From: Alphaproteobacteria bacterium
GTDB lineage: Bacteria > Pseudomonadota > Alphaproteobacteria > Sphingomonadales > Sphingomonadaceae
Assembly (NCBI GenBank): GCA_016650315.1
Contig: JAENVZ010000039.1
Coordinates: forward strand, 1 to 9,316
DNA: 9,316 nucleotides
Direction of reading: 5' to 3'
Shown here: piece after piece, positions 1 to 7,932 of the stretch
Numbering within the stretch: position 1 is the stretch's first letter
Layout: every line of letters starts with the position of its first letter
Program-made: the position numbers and the translations under genes
Notes under the pieces: model-generated
The model's database searches: none
The model's input: only the letters and a program-made list of their open reading frames with translations
Told to the model about the DNA's origin: nothing

Positions 1-594
1 AACAAGGATTTGATGCGGCTGCGCAAGAACATTCGCTTTACCGAAACCAAGGAAGGTCTGCGCATTGATCTGGTCGATGAAGCTGATTTCTCGATGTTTG
101 CGCTCGCCACCGATACGCTGCTGCCACAAGCGCGCGAACTTGTCGCCGAGGTGGCAAAGGCCATAACCACCATGCCCAATAACGTGATCGTGCGCGGCCA
201 TACCGACGCCCTGCCCTATTCCGGGGGGCGGACGATGAACAACTGGATGCTCTCGACAGCGCGAGCCGAAGCCACGCGCCGGGCGCTGCGCGACAATGGC
301 ATCGCGCTGGACCGCTTCGCCCGGATAGAGGGCGTTGCCGACCGCGAGCCCTTCGCACCTTCCAATATCTATGATCCCCGCAACCGGCGCATGTCGATCA
401 CCCTTGCCTGGAGCAGAGGCGCACCCCGCAGCATAGCCCCCCGCCGCATCAAGGGATCGGCCATGCTGCCCACCAAGGACACGCCCAAGCCCCAAAGACG
501 ACCGCCGGGCAGGCATAAACCGCTCCCGCCCACAAACGTCGATCTGGGCAAAACTGCCCTGCCGCCCGGGGTGGAGTTGAAATCCATCGATTGA
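1..594 (+). CDS. motB: Flagellar motor protein MotB, C-terminal part (5' end outside window)
   Basis: MotB is the stator subunit that anchors the ion-driven flagellar motor to peptidoglycan. The frame is open to the left edge, so the N-terminal membrane helix and plug are missing and 197 codons remain. The visible part is an OmpA/MotB peptidoglycan-binding domain, from about visible residue 10 to 135. It starts with the MotB-like stretches NIRFTETKEGLRIDLVD and SMF, then shows the core RGHTD (residues 65-69), NNWMLSTARA (80-89) and RNRRMSITL near the domain end. D69 and R88 are candidate peptidoglycan contacts by family analogy. NW.LS..RA together with GLRIDLVD points to MotB rather than a generic OmpA or Pal protein. 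A proline- and basic-rich tail of about 55 residues follows the domain. Apparent starts near position 10 (TTG) and 13 (ATG) are internal codons. Flagellar genes probably continue to the left. Family call is secure; the gene symbol is slightly less so because the N-terminus is unseen. Confidence 0.9.
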   Translation, partial: NKDLMRLRKNIRFTETKEGLRIDLVDEADFSMFALATDTLLPQARELVAEVAKAITTMPNNVIVRGHTDALPYSGGRTMNNWMLSTARAEATRRALRDNGIALDRFARIEGVADREPFAPSNIYDPRNRRMSITLAWSRGAPRSIAPRRIKGSAMLPTKDTPKPQRRPPGRHKPLPPTNVDLGKTALPPGVELKSID

Positions 595-680
595 GGCGTC
601 ATTACGAACATAACCGCATCCCGGATTGATTTGCCGTCACCGGACTGGCATCCCGCTATTCTGGCCAGCGTTCCGGCACG

Positions 681-686
681 GAAGGG
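681..686 (+). promoter_or_regulatory. Shine-Dalgarno for the sulfotransferase gene, favouring GTG 693
   Basis: GAAGGG here touches the ATG at 687, which leaves no spacer. The in-frame GTG at 693 would have a normal 6-nt spacer and would shorten the protein by two residues to 604 aa. No better ribosome binding site is visible upstream of ATG 687. Confidence 0.5.
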
Positions 687-2507
687 ATGGACGTGACGCA
701 AAGGAAAAGCCCACCCGCCGAAATCGGCATTGAAGCGGCAATGGCTCACGCACGCGCATTGATGCGCGCTGGACAATGGCCATTGGCTGCCGCCCAGCTT
801 GGTGAAGTCACAACGACAATCCCGCACATGGCCGAAGCGCACCGGTTGCTTGCCCTTGCCCTGCGCCACATGGGACAGGACGAAGCCGCAGAGCAGGCCG
901 AACTGGACGCCATCCACGCATCCGTTCACGATCCAGAATTGCAATCGTCCGCCCGCGCGCTTCTCGCCAACGACTTGCCAACGGCCGAACAGATTCTGCG
1001 CAATCGCCTGAAAAAAACGCCAAACGATGTAGCGGCGATACGAATGCTTGCCGAATTGGCAGGGCGCATCGGGCGTTATGGCGATGCTGAAAACCTGTTG
1101 CGCCGCGCGCTGGAGCTGGCTCCCGCATTTGGCGCGGCGCGGGCCAATCTGGCGACGGTTCTGTATCGCCAGAACCGTGCAAACGAAGCGATAAGCGAGT
1201 TGGACCGGCTGCTGGATGATGACCCCGACAATGCCGCCCACAGCAATTTAAAGGCAGCGGCCCTTGGCCGTGTCGGCGGCTATGATGAAGCATTGACCCT
1301 GTATGAGGAATTGCTTGCCCGCTTCCCCGAACATGCCAAAATCTGGATGAGCTTTGGTCATATCCTGAAAACCGTCGGACGCAGCGATGACAGTATTGCG
1401 GCCTATCGCCGCGCATTGATGATAGAACCAACGCTTGGCGAATTATGGTGGAGTCTGGCCAACCTCAAAACATTGCGGTTTTCACCAGATGACATAGCGG
1501 CAATGGAACAGGCGCTGAAGACCGAAAACTTGGCCAATGCCGACCGCTATCACCTCCATTTCGCGCTGGGCAAGGCCTATGATGACCGCAAGAAACATGA
1601 AATTGCCTTTGACCATTATGCGGAAGGCAACCGGCTGCGGCGCACTGGGATCGACTATCACCCAAAGGAAAACGCAGCCTTCGTAGCGCGTTCCAGAGAA
1701 ACGTTCACACCCGCACTCATTGCACGGTCTTCAGGTCAGGGATGTCCCGCGCCGGACCCGATTTTCATCCTGGGTATGCCCCGTGCCGGATCGACCCTGA
1801 TCGAACAGATATTGTCGAGCCATTCCATGATCGAGGGGACAATGGAACTGCCCGACATCCCCGCCATCGCCTTGCGCGAAGGCCATGGTCATGGCGAACG
1901 GTTGAGCGCTTATCTAAAGGCTGTGCCGGACATGACTGGCGAAAAGCTGGCGGCGTTGGGGCAGGACTATATCAACCGCACACAGGTGCAGCGAAAGACC
2001 GGCAAGCCGCGCTTTATCGACAAGCTGCCCAACAACTGGATGCATGTTGGCTTCATCCATCTGATCCTGCCCAATGCAAAGATCATCGACGCGCGGCGGC
2101 ACCCGCTCGATTGCTGCTTTTCGAATTTCAAACAGCATTTCGCGCGCGGGCAGAATTTCTCCTACAGCCTTGCCGACATGGGCCACTATTATGCCGACTA
2201 TGTCGCGCTGATGAAGCATTTCGACGCCCTGCTGCCCGGTCGCATTCATCGGGTAGTCCATGAAGCGCTGATTGACGACCCCGAAAGCGAAATACGCCGG
2301 ATGCTGGATTATCTGGGGCTGGAGTTCGAACCGGCCTGTCTTGAATTCCACAAAAATGATCGCGCGGTGCGCACGGCCAGTTCCGAACAGGTTCGCCGCC
2401 CGATCAATCGTGACGGCGTTGACCAGTGGCAACATTATGCACCCTGGCTTAGCCCGCTGGAAAAAGCACTCGGCAATATTGTGACCGCTTATCCATCAAT
2501 ACCGTAA
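687..2507 (+). CDS. TPR-repeat sulfotransferase (PAPS-dependent, Sulfotransfer_3 type)
   Basis: This is a predicted cytoplasmic enzyme that moves sulfate from PAPS to an unknown acceptor. About residues 15-345 are helical tetratricopeptide repeats, with TPR-like stretches such as GRIGRYGDAENLLRRALELAP and GRSDDSIAAYRRALMIEP. The rest is the sulfotransferase domain. It has the 5'-phosphosulfate loop IFILGMPRAGSTL (359-371) and the 3'-phosphate segment ARRHPLDCCFSNF (469-481). R471 and S479 are eight residues apart, as in classical sulfotransferases, so the PAPS site looks intact. At 606 aa it is full length for TPR-sulfotransferases. The start is uncertain. ATG 687 directly abuts GAAGGG (681-686), whereas in-frame GTG 693 sits 6 nt after it; ATG 741 is a third option. 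It lies 92 bp after motB and 155 bp before the receptor gene. Such enzymes are often found beside TonB receptors in sphingomonads (recalled). The acceptor could be a peptide, glycan or small molecule; nothing in the sequence decides. Confidence 0.93.
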   Translation: MDVTQRKSPPAEIGIEAAMAHARALMRAGQWPLAAAQLGEVTTTIPHMAEAHRLLALALRHMGQDEAAEQAELDAIHASVHDPELQSSARALLANDLPTAEQILRNRLKKTPNDVAAIRMLAELAGRIGRYGDAENLLRRALELAPAFGAARANLATVLYRQNRANEAISELDRLLDDDPDNAAHSNLKAAALGRVGGYDEALTLYEELLARFPEHAKIWMSFGHILKTVGRSDDSIAAYRRALMIEPTLGELWWSLANLKTLRFSPDDIAAMEQALKTENLANADRYHLHFALGKAYDDRKKHEIAFDHYAEGNRLRRTGIDYHPKENAAFVARSRETFTPALIARSSGQGCPAPDPIFILGMPRAGSTLIEQILSSHSMIEGTMELPDIPAIALREGHGHGERLSAYLKAVPDMTGEKLAALGQDYINRTQVQRKTGKPRFIDKLPNNWMHVGFIHLILPNAKIIDARRHPLDCCFSNFKQHFARGQNFSYSLADMGHYYADYVALMKHFDALLPGRIHRVVHEALIDDPESEIRRMLDYLGLEFEPACLEFHKNDRAVRTASSEQVRRPINRDGVDQWQHYAPWLSPLEKALGNIVTAYPSIP

Positions 2508-2662
2508 CGTCAATTGAAGTTCTGGCACAAATGACAGCGTGACGATTGTGCAACAGCGAAAGAAAAATTCATTTCCACGGTACGGCAATTGTCGAATTAG
2601 GCTTGCGTCAGGAAGCACCAAGGAAGAGCTTCACTTCCAATAAGAATTTGAAAGGGGCCACC
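2508..2662 (+). other. Intergenic leader upstream of the TonB receptor gene
   Basis: These 155 bp separate the sulfotransferase stop from the receptor start and are the likeliest place for a separate receptor promoter. No clear -35/-10 pair or terminator is visible. It contains two CAATTG hexamers (2511-2516 and 2586-2591) and a short hairpin, GGAAG (2622-2626) pairing with CTTCC (2634-2638), about 13 nt before the ribosome binding site. The frame of the receptor stays open back to a TTG at 2546, but that start has no ribosome binding site and would place 39 residues in front of the signal peptide. Confidence 0.35.
2651..2657 (+). promoter_or_regulatory. Ribosome binding site of the TonB receptor gene
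   Basis: AAAGGGG lies 5 nt before ATG 2663. It selects this ATG over the upstream in-frame TTG at 2546, and it puts the signal peptide at the true N-terminus. Confidence 0.7.
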
Positions 2663-5044
2663 ATGATATTTGCTGACGTGGAAGAAAGCTGTCTGCGCAA
2701 ATTCTGTGTGGTACTGCTTGGTTCAACTATGCTGTGCACTTCGGGCGCAGCGCTGGCCCAGGCGGCCGAGGCAGAGGCCTATGGCGACGCCATTATCGTT
2801 ACGGCCACCAAGCGCGCTGAAAATCTGCAAGACATTCCGCTCGCCATTACCGCCATCGGCAACAAGCAACTCGACGAACTGCAGGTCACCAAGTTCGAGG
2901 ATTATGTCCGCTACCTGCCCAGTGTGTCTTATCAGACGGCAGGCCCCGGTGCAGCCAAGGTCTATTTCCGGGGCGTCGCATCGGGCGAAAACGCCAACCA
3001 CTCGACATCGCAGCCCAGCGTCGGCGTCTATCTGGACGAACAGCCGATCACCACGATTCAGGGCGCGCTTGACGTTCATCTGTACGATATCGCCCGTGTT
3101 GAAGCGCTGGCCGGACCACAAGGCACACTTTATGGCGCATCGAGCGAAGCGGGCACCATTCGCATCATCACCAACAAACCCGACACCAGCGGCTTTTATG
3201 GCGCGGCAGACGTAGAGGTGAACACCGTCGCCCATGGCGGCGAAGGCTATATCGGCGAAGGCTTTGTCAATGCGCCGCTGAATGACCGCATCGCCCTGCG
3301 CGTGGTCGGTTGGTACAAGAAGGACGCCGGTTATATCGACAATATTCCCGGTTCGCTGGTCTTCCCTTCGCTGGAGGCCGATCAGGGCACGGCAGCGGCG
3401 ACCCTGTCCAACGCGCCTTACGCCAAAAACAATTACAACGATGTCGAAACCTATGGCGGGCGCGCTGCGCTGAAGATCGATCTGGACGACAGTTGGACCG
3501 TCACGCCCCAGATCATGGGGCAAAAACAGAATATCAACGGCTCCTTCGCAGTCGAAAGCGGCCTTGGCGACCTCCAAACGATGCAATTCAATCCAGAACG
3601 CCAGGACGATGACTGGTATCAGGCTGCACTCACGATCGAGGGCAAGATCGGCAATTGGGACGTGACCTATGCGGGGGCCTATAACAAGCGCAAGATTACG
3701 GCTCAGCTCGACTATGCCGACTATGCCTATTTCTATGACGCGCTATTCGGCTCTGGTGCCAATTTCTATGACAATAATGACGATCTGGTCAGCCCGAACC
3801 AGTATATCCAGTCGGTCGACCGCTTCACCAAGCAAAGCCACGAATTGCGCTTTGCGTCTCCCGCCGATGCGCGGGTGCGTTTCATCGGCGGCTTCTTCTA
3901 CCAACGGCAAGCGCACAATATCGAACAGAATTATATCGTCGACAATATCGCAGACTCAATCACTGTTCCAGGAACAGCCAGCGACATCTGGCTGACCAAG
4001 CAGCTTCGCGTTGATCGCGATTATGCGGCGTTTGGTGAAATAACGGCGGATGTAACGGAAAAATTTTCGGTGACGCTCGGCACCCGCATCTACAAATATG
4101 ACAATTCGCTCGTGGGCTTTTTCGGCTACAGCGATGGCTTTTCAAGCGGCACCGGCGTGGCCGCCTGCTTCGCTGGCCCGATTGTTTCCGGTTCGCCCTG
4201 CACCAATGTGGACAAGCGGACCAAGAATACCGATTTCCTGCACAAGATCAGCCTGACGTACAAATTCGATGACGACAAGCTGATCTATTTCACCAATTCG
4301 CGCGGCTATCGTCCTGGCGGCATCAACCGGCGCGGTACCTTGCCGCCCTATCAGGCCGATTTTATCGACAATTTCGAATTGGGTTGGAAGACAAGCTGGC
4401 TGGACCACAAGGTGCGTTTCAATGGAGCGATATATCAGCTCAACTGGTCGGACGTTCAGCTTTCCTTCCTGGGACTGAGCGGTCTCAGCGAAGTACGTAA
4501 CGCCAGTGATGCACGCATCCGCGGTGTTGAGGCCGACGTCATGATCCAACCGGTCACCGGCCTGACGCTCAGCAGCGGCATGTCTTATAATGACGCGAAG
4601 ATCACCAAGCAATTCTGCCCAGACAGCGGTACCAGTGTTGATTGCGCGCCATCTGGAACGCGATTGCCCATTACCGCCAAGTTCAAGGCCAATGCGCTGG
4701 GCCGCTATGAGTTCCCGGTCGGCGGGATGAAGGCACATGTTCAGGGGTCGCTCGTCTATGAAGGGAAGCGGACCGCCGATATTCGCCCGATCGAAAATTT
4801 TCTCAGGGGCGAGCTTCCGGCCTATACAACAGTGGACATGAGCACCGGCGTGGAAGGATCGCGCTGGTCGCTCGAACTCTATGTCCGTAACCTGTTCGAC
4901 AAGCGCGGCTATACATCGACGGGCGTGCAGTGCCTTGAAACCACTTGCGGCGACCCGGACGGGCTGACTGCAAGCGGTGGCAAGGTTTATCGTTCCGTCA
5001 CGCAACCCCGGACCATCGGTCTGAAACTGGGAACGAAGTTCTGA
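2663..5044 (+). CDS. TonB-dependent outer-membrane receptor
   Basis: This 793-aa protein is an energised outer-membrane importer: a 22-strand barrel closed by an N-terminal plug and driven by TonB/ExbBD. A signal peptide spans residues 1-32, with hydrophobic core FCVVLLGSTMLCTSGAALA and likely cleavage after ALA. Its n-region is unusually acidic (MIFADVEESCLRK). The TonB box and plug start at DAIIVTATKRAENLQDIP (42-59). The plug continues through VYFRG, VGVYLDE and RVEALAGPQGTLYGA to about residue 170. The barrel runs to a terminal Phe (IGLKLGTKF), the usual signal for barrel insertion. Late-barrel receptor signatures include SRGYRPGGINRRG and LELYVRNLFDKRGY. The mature part has just six cysteines in three close pairs: C502/C513, C652/C661 and C757/C762. 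No FecR-type signalling extension is seen. Substrate is unknown. The permease gene 22 bp downstream is probably co-transcribed and may pass the same cargo onward. Confidence 0.96.
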   Translation: MIFADVEESCLRKFCVVLLGSTMLCTSGAALAQAAEAEAYGDAIIVTATKRAENLQDIPLAITAIGNKQLDELQVTKFEDYVRYLPSVSYQTAGPGAAKVYFRGVASGENANHSTSQPSVGVYLDEQPITTIQGALDVHLYDIARVEALAGPQGTLYGASSEAGTIRIITNKPDTSGFYGAADVEVNTVAHGGEGYIGEGFVNAPLNDRIALRVVGWYKKDAGYIDNIPGSLVFPSLEADQGTAAATLSNAPYAKNNYNDVETYGGRAALKIDLDDSWTVTPQIMGQKQNINGSFAVESGLGDLQTMQFNPERQDDDWYQAALTIEGKIGNWDVTYAGAYNKRKITAQLDYADYAYFYDALFGSGANFYDNNDDLVSPNQYIQSVDRFTKQSHELRFASPADARVRFIGGFFYQRQAHNIEQNYIVDNIADSITVPGTASDIWLTKQLRVDRDYAAFGEITADVTEKFSVTLGTRIYKYDNSLVGFFGYSDGFSSGTGVAACFAGPIVSGSPCTNVDKRTKNTDFLHKISLTYKFDDDKLIYFTNSRGYRPGGINRRGTLPPYQADFIDNFELGWKTSWLDHKVRFNGAIYQLNWSDVQLSFLGLSGLSEVRNASDARIRGVEADVMIQPVTGLTLSSGMSYNDAKITKQFCPDSGTSVDCAPSGTRLPITAKFKANALGRYEFPVGGMKAHVQGSLVYEGKRTADIRPIENFLRGELPAYTTVDMSTGVEGSRWSLELYVRNLFDKRGYTSTGVQCLETTCGDPDGLTASGGKVYRSVTQPRTIGLKLGTKF

Positions 5045-5047
5045 GGC

Positions 5048-5052
5048 GGAGG
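5048..5052 (+). promoter_or_regulatory. Possible Shine-Dalgarno for the permease gene
   Basis: GGAGG lies just after the receptor stop (5042-5044) and 14 nt before GTG 5067. That is longer than usual. No in-frame start codon lies closer, so initiation may rely partly on ribosomes that have just finished the receptor gene. Confidence 0.4.
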
Positions 5053-5066
5053 CGAACAGCAACGGG

Positions 5067-6341
5067 GTGACTGCCTTCAAACCCATCGGCAAGCTCGGCC
5101 TTACTACCTGCGTGGCGCTGGTGATGGGCAATATGATCGGGTCGGGCGTGTTTCTGCTACCCGCCAGCCTTGCGCGCTATGGCTGGGATGCGGTCGCGGG
5201 ATGGATTGTCACCATCGGCGGGGCGTTGGCCATCGCCACTGTGCTGGCAACATTGACTCGCGCACTGCCCGACGCGAAAGGGCCTATCGAAATGGTGGGC
5301 GCGGCCTTTGGACCACTGGCCGGCACCATGATCGGCTGGAGCTATTGGGTGTCGATCTGGACCGCCAATGTCACCATCGCGGTGGCGGCGGTCAGTTATT
5401 TGAGCCTGTTTCTGCCCATTATCGGCACAATGCCCGGCCTTGCGGCATTTTGCGCGTTCCTGCTGCTTTGGGCGCTGACCCTGCTCAATCTTGGCGGCGC
5501 ACGAATGGCGGGCTGGTTTCAGGTCGTGACATTGATCCTCAAGCTGATCCCGCTCGTGGTGGTGGCGGGCATTATCTTCCTGTTGCTGGGCAAAAGCGGA
5601 GGCGCTGCCCTTGCCCCGTTCCCCAAAGAAGGACTAAGCGCGGGCGGCATCACGGCGTCGGCGGCACTGACATTATGGGCGCTTCTTGGCTTTGAATCGG
5701 CCAGCGTCGCATGCGACAAGGTGGACCGGCCCGGCATTACCATTCCGCGTGCAACGATGCTGGGCACCTTGCTCACCGGTATCATCTACCTGATCGTCTG
5801 TTCCGGCATCGCGCTGATGCTTCCCATGGAAATCGCTGCATCCTCCAACGCGCCTTTTGCCGATTTTGTCGCCCGTTACTGGGCGCAGGGGCCAGCCTAT
5901 TTCATCGGATTGTTCGCCGCGATCAGTGCCATCGGGGCATTGAACGGCTGGATCCTGCTGCAAGGCGAATTGCCGCTGTCCATGGCCCGGTCCGGTATGT
6001 TGCCCCAATGGCTTGCCGCTACAAATGCAAGTGGTACGCCGGTACGCGCCTTCATCGTAGCCAGCATATTGGCCAGCCTGCTCCTCCTCGCCAACAGTCT
6101 GCGCAGCATGGCCGATCTGTTCGTCTTCATGGCGCTGGTGTCGACATCGGCGGCGCTATGGCTGTACCTCGCCTGCGCGGCGTCGGCACTGCGGCTGAAG
6201 GTTGCTCTCCCCGTGGCCACGCTGGGCCTTGCCTATGCACTCTGGACCCTCTGGGGCGCCGGGTGGCAGGCAAGTGGGCTGAGCCTTGGACTGATGCTGA
6301 CCGGATTGCCGATCTATTGGTGGGTCAAGCGGACGTCCTGA
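5067..6341 (+). CDS. APC-family amino acid permease, AdiC-like
   Basis: This 424-aa inner-membrane transporter is hydrophobic throughout, with about 12 membrane segments and the APC (LeuT) fold. The unwound first helix carries GNMIGSGVFLLP (21-32), and the sixth has LWALLGFESASV (203-214). From memory, it aligns closely with E. coli arginine/agmatine antiporter AdiC (445 aa). N22, G25, S26, Y93, N101, W204, E210 and W295 match AdiC N22, G25, S26, Y93, N101, W202, E208 and W293, several of which are gate or substrate residues. AdiC M104 is Ile here. These matches suggest an amino acid, polyamine or related cationic substrate, but do not prove exchange. The start is GTG 5067, because no in-frame ATG lies between the receptor stop and the first membrane helix. 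The gene lies 22 bp after the receptor gene and overlaps the oppositely directed oxidoreductase gene by 17 bp. No acid-resistance decarboxylase is nearby, so the symbol adiC is not assigned. Confidence 0.93.
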   Translation: MTAFKPIGKLGLTTCVALVMGNMIGSGVFLLPASLARYGWDAVAGWIVTIGGALAIATVLATLTRALPDAKGPIEMVGAAFGPLAGTMIGWSYWVSIWTANVTIAVAAVSYLSLFLPIIGTMPGLAAFCAFLLLWALTLLNLGGARMAGWFQVVTLILKLIPLVVVAGIIFLLLGKSGGAALAPFPKEGLSAGGITASAALTLWALLGFESASVACDKVDRPGITIPRATMLGTLLTGIIYLIVCSGIALMLPMEIAASSNAPFADFVARYWAQGPAYFIGLFAAISAIGALNGWILLQGELPLSMARSGMLPQWLAATNASGTPVRAFIVASILASLLLLANSLRSMADLFVFMALVSTSAALWLYLACAASALRLKVALPVATLGLAYALWTLWGAGWQASGLSLGLMLTGLPIYWWVKRTS

Positions 6342-7932
6342 ACAACCGCCCCCTGAAGCTGCGATCCGCCAGCACCGCCTGCGCCGCATTATGCCCCGGC
6401 GCGCCCGTCACACCACCGCCCGGATGCGTACCCGCGCCGCACATATAGAGGCCCTTGACCGGCCCGCGATAGCTGCCATGACCCAATACCGGCCGCGCCG
6501 CCCACAACTGGTCGAGCGACATATGGCCATGCATGATGTCCCCGCCGACAAGCCCGAATGTCCGCTCCAGCCCCTTGGGCGACAGGATCATCCGGCCCAG
6601 AATTGATGCGCGAAAGCCGGGAGCATAGCCTTCAACCGTGTCGATGATCGTATCGGCCGCGGCCCCCTCCTCATCGTCCCAGTCGCGGTCATCGGGCAAT
6701 TGCGGCGCGAATTGCTGGCAGAAAAGGCTGGCGACATGCTGCCCGGATGGGGCCAGACTGTCATCGATTATCGATGGGATCAGCATTTCGACAATCGGCT
6801 TTTTCGACCATCCAGACTGCTTTGCGTCGGTAAAGGCACGATCCATATAATCGAGCGTGGGGGCAATGATGATGCCCGATTGATGATGCTCCCCCGGTTC
6901 AGGCAGACACGTGAAACGTGGCAGTTCACTCAATGCCACATTCATGCGGAAAGTCCCCGACCCCGCCTTGAACGCCTTCATCCGGCGAAGGAAATCGGCA
7001 GGCAAGTCATGCTGCGCCATCATCCGCTGATACAGCAATTTCGGCCCTACATTGGCGATGACGGTGGACGCAGCAATTTCCTCGCCACTTTCCAGGCGCA
7101 CGCCCACCGCCTTGCCACCATCGACCAGCACCTGCGCCACCGGCGCTTCCAGGCGGATCTCAACCCCCGCATTCTTGCAGACTTTCGCCATGATCTGCGT
7201 GATCGTACCCATGCCACCAATGCTGTGGCCCCATGCGCCTTTCTTGCCGTTCACCTCGCCAAAGACATGGTGGAGGAGGACATAGGCGCTGCCCGGCGTG
7301 TCTGGACTGGCATAATTGCCGACCACCGCATCAAAACCGAACGCGGCCTTGACGGCATCGCTTTCAAACCAGCCATCAAGGAAAGAACGGGCGCTCTTGG
7401 TGAAAAGGTCGAGGACGTCCCGCTTCTGCTCGATGGAAAGTTTCGCAAGACGCCCCCCTTGCATCGCACCGTCGAACAGGGTCTTCAGCCCCTCCCCCAC
7501 ATTCGGGGGAGCCTTGAGCGCCAGATCGCGCAACACCTGCGCCACATTTTCAAGGGCGTCATAATAAGCAGGAAGCGCGGCGGCATCATGCGCGGAAAAT
7601 CGGCGAAACTCCGCCTGCGTCCGTTCCAGACCGCCGCCGAGCTTCAGATAACCGCCATCCTCTTGCGGCAGGAAATTGGAAATCGGTCGCTCGATCACGC
7701 GATAGCCATGATCGGCAAGGCGCATGTCGGCAATCACTTTTGGCTGGAGCAGGCTGACTGTGTAGCTGGCGACACTGTTGCGGAAACCGGGATGAAATTC
7801 TTCGGTCACGGCCGCGCCGCCCACGACATCACGGCGTTCGACAATACGGACCTTCAGCCCGGCTTGCGCGAGATAGAAAGCGCATACAAGGCCGTTATGA
7901 CCCGCTCCGATAATCAGGGCATCATATTTCAT
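6325..7932 (-). CDS. FAD-dependent oxidoreductase, CrtI/PYROXD2 (phytoene desaturase-like) family
   Basis: This 535-aa flavoprotein belongs to the broad COG1233 family, which includes carotenoid desaturases and PYROXD2-like proteins. The N-terminal dinucleotide fold is complete: DALIIGAGHNGL with GxGxxG at residues 9-14, E32 at the end of the second strand to bind the FAD ribose, and DVVGGAA just after. The C-terminal FAD motif is GLYMCGAGTHPGGGVTGAPG, close to the end. The length matches bacterial PYROXD2-type proteins. No other carotenoid gene is present, so a carotenoid role is not supported; the substrate is unknown. It is the second gene of an operon: its ATG lies inside the last codons of the Rieske oxygenase gene with an 11-base overlap, which suggests translational coupling. 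A purine-rich AGGGTGGA precedes the ATG. The 3' end overlaps the permease gene tail to tail. A long open frame on the opposite strand (6700-7992) is a GC-rich shadow. Confidence 0.92.
   Translation of the reverse strand: MKYDALIIGAGHNGLVCAFYLAQAGLKVRIVERRDVVGGAAVTEEFHPGFRNSVASYTVSLLQPKVIADMRLADHGYRVIERPISNFLPQEDGGYLKLGGGLERTQAEFRRFSAHDAAALPAYYDALENVAQVLRDLALKAPPNVGEGLKTLFDGAMQGGRLAKLSIEQKRDVLDLFTKSARSFLDGWFESDAVKAAFGFDAVVGNYASPDTPGSAYVLLHHVFGEVNGKKGAWGHSIGGMGTITQIMAKVCKNAGVEIRLEAPVAQVLVDGGKAVGVRLESGEEIAASTVIANVGPKLLYQRMMAQHDLPADFLRRMKAFKAGSGTFRMNVALSELPRFTCLPEPGEHHQSGIIIAPTLDYMDRAFTDAKQSGWSKKPIVEMLIPSIIDDSLAPSGQHVASLFCQQFAPQLPDDRDWDDEEGAAADTIIDTVEGYAPGFRASILGRMILSPKGLERTFGLVGGDIMHGHMSLDQLWAARPVLGHGSYRGPVKGLYMCGAGTHPGGGVTGAPGHNAAQAVLADRSFRGRLFRTSA

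Noticed and set aside
641..675. Possible terminator hairpin between motB and the sulfotransferase gene
   Set aside because: Bases 641-649 can pair with 664-675 with a 3-nt bulge and 14-nt loop, but no T-run follows and such stems arise by chance in GC-rich DNA.
369..1241. A 290-codon minus-strand open frame spanning the motB end and the TPR region
   Set aside because: It crosses two convincing plus-strand genes and the gap between them and has no family signature, so it is a shadow.
2523..2538. Possible sigma-54 promoter (TGGCAC followed by GC) upstream of the receptor gene
   Set aside because: The GC pair is one base too far from the GG pair and the -12 element lacks TTGC.
4142..5131. A 329-codon minus-strand open frame over the receptor C-terminal half
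   Set aside because: The plus strand clearly encodes the receptor barrel to its terminal Phe. The antisense product has no recognisable family features.
6325..7932. Carotenoid desaturase (crtI) as a specific name for the FAD oxidoreductase
   Set aside because: Only family-level motifs support it. No carotenoid gene is nearby and the gene is coupled to a Rieske oxygenase.
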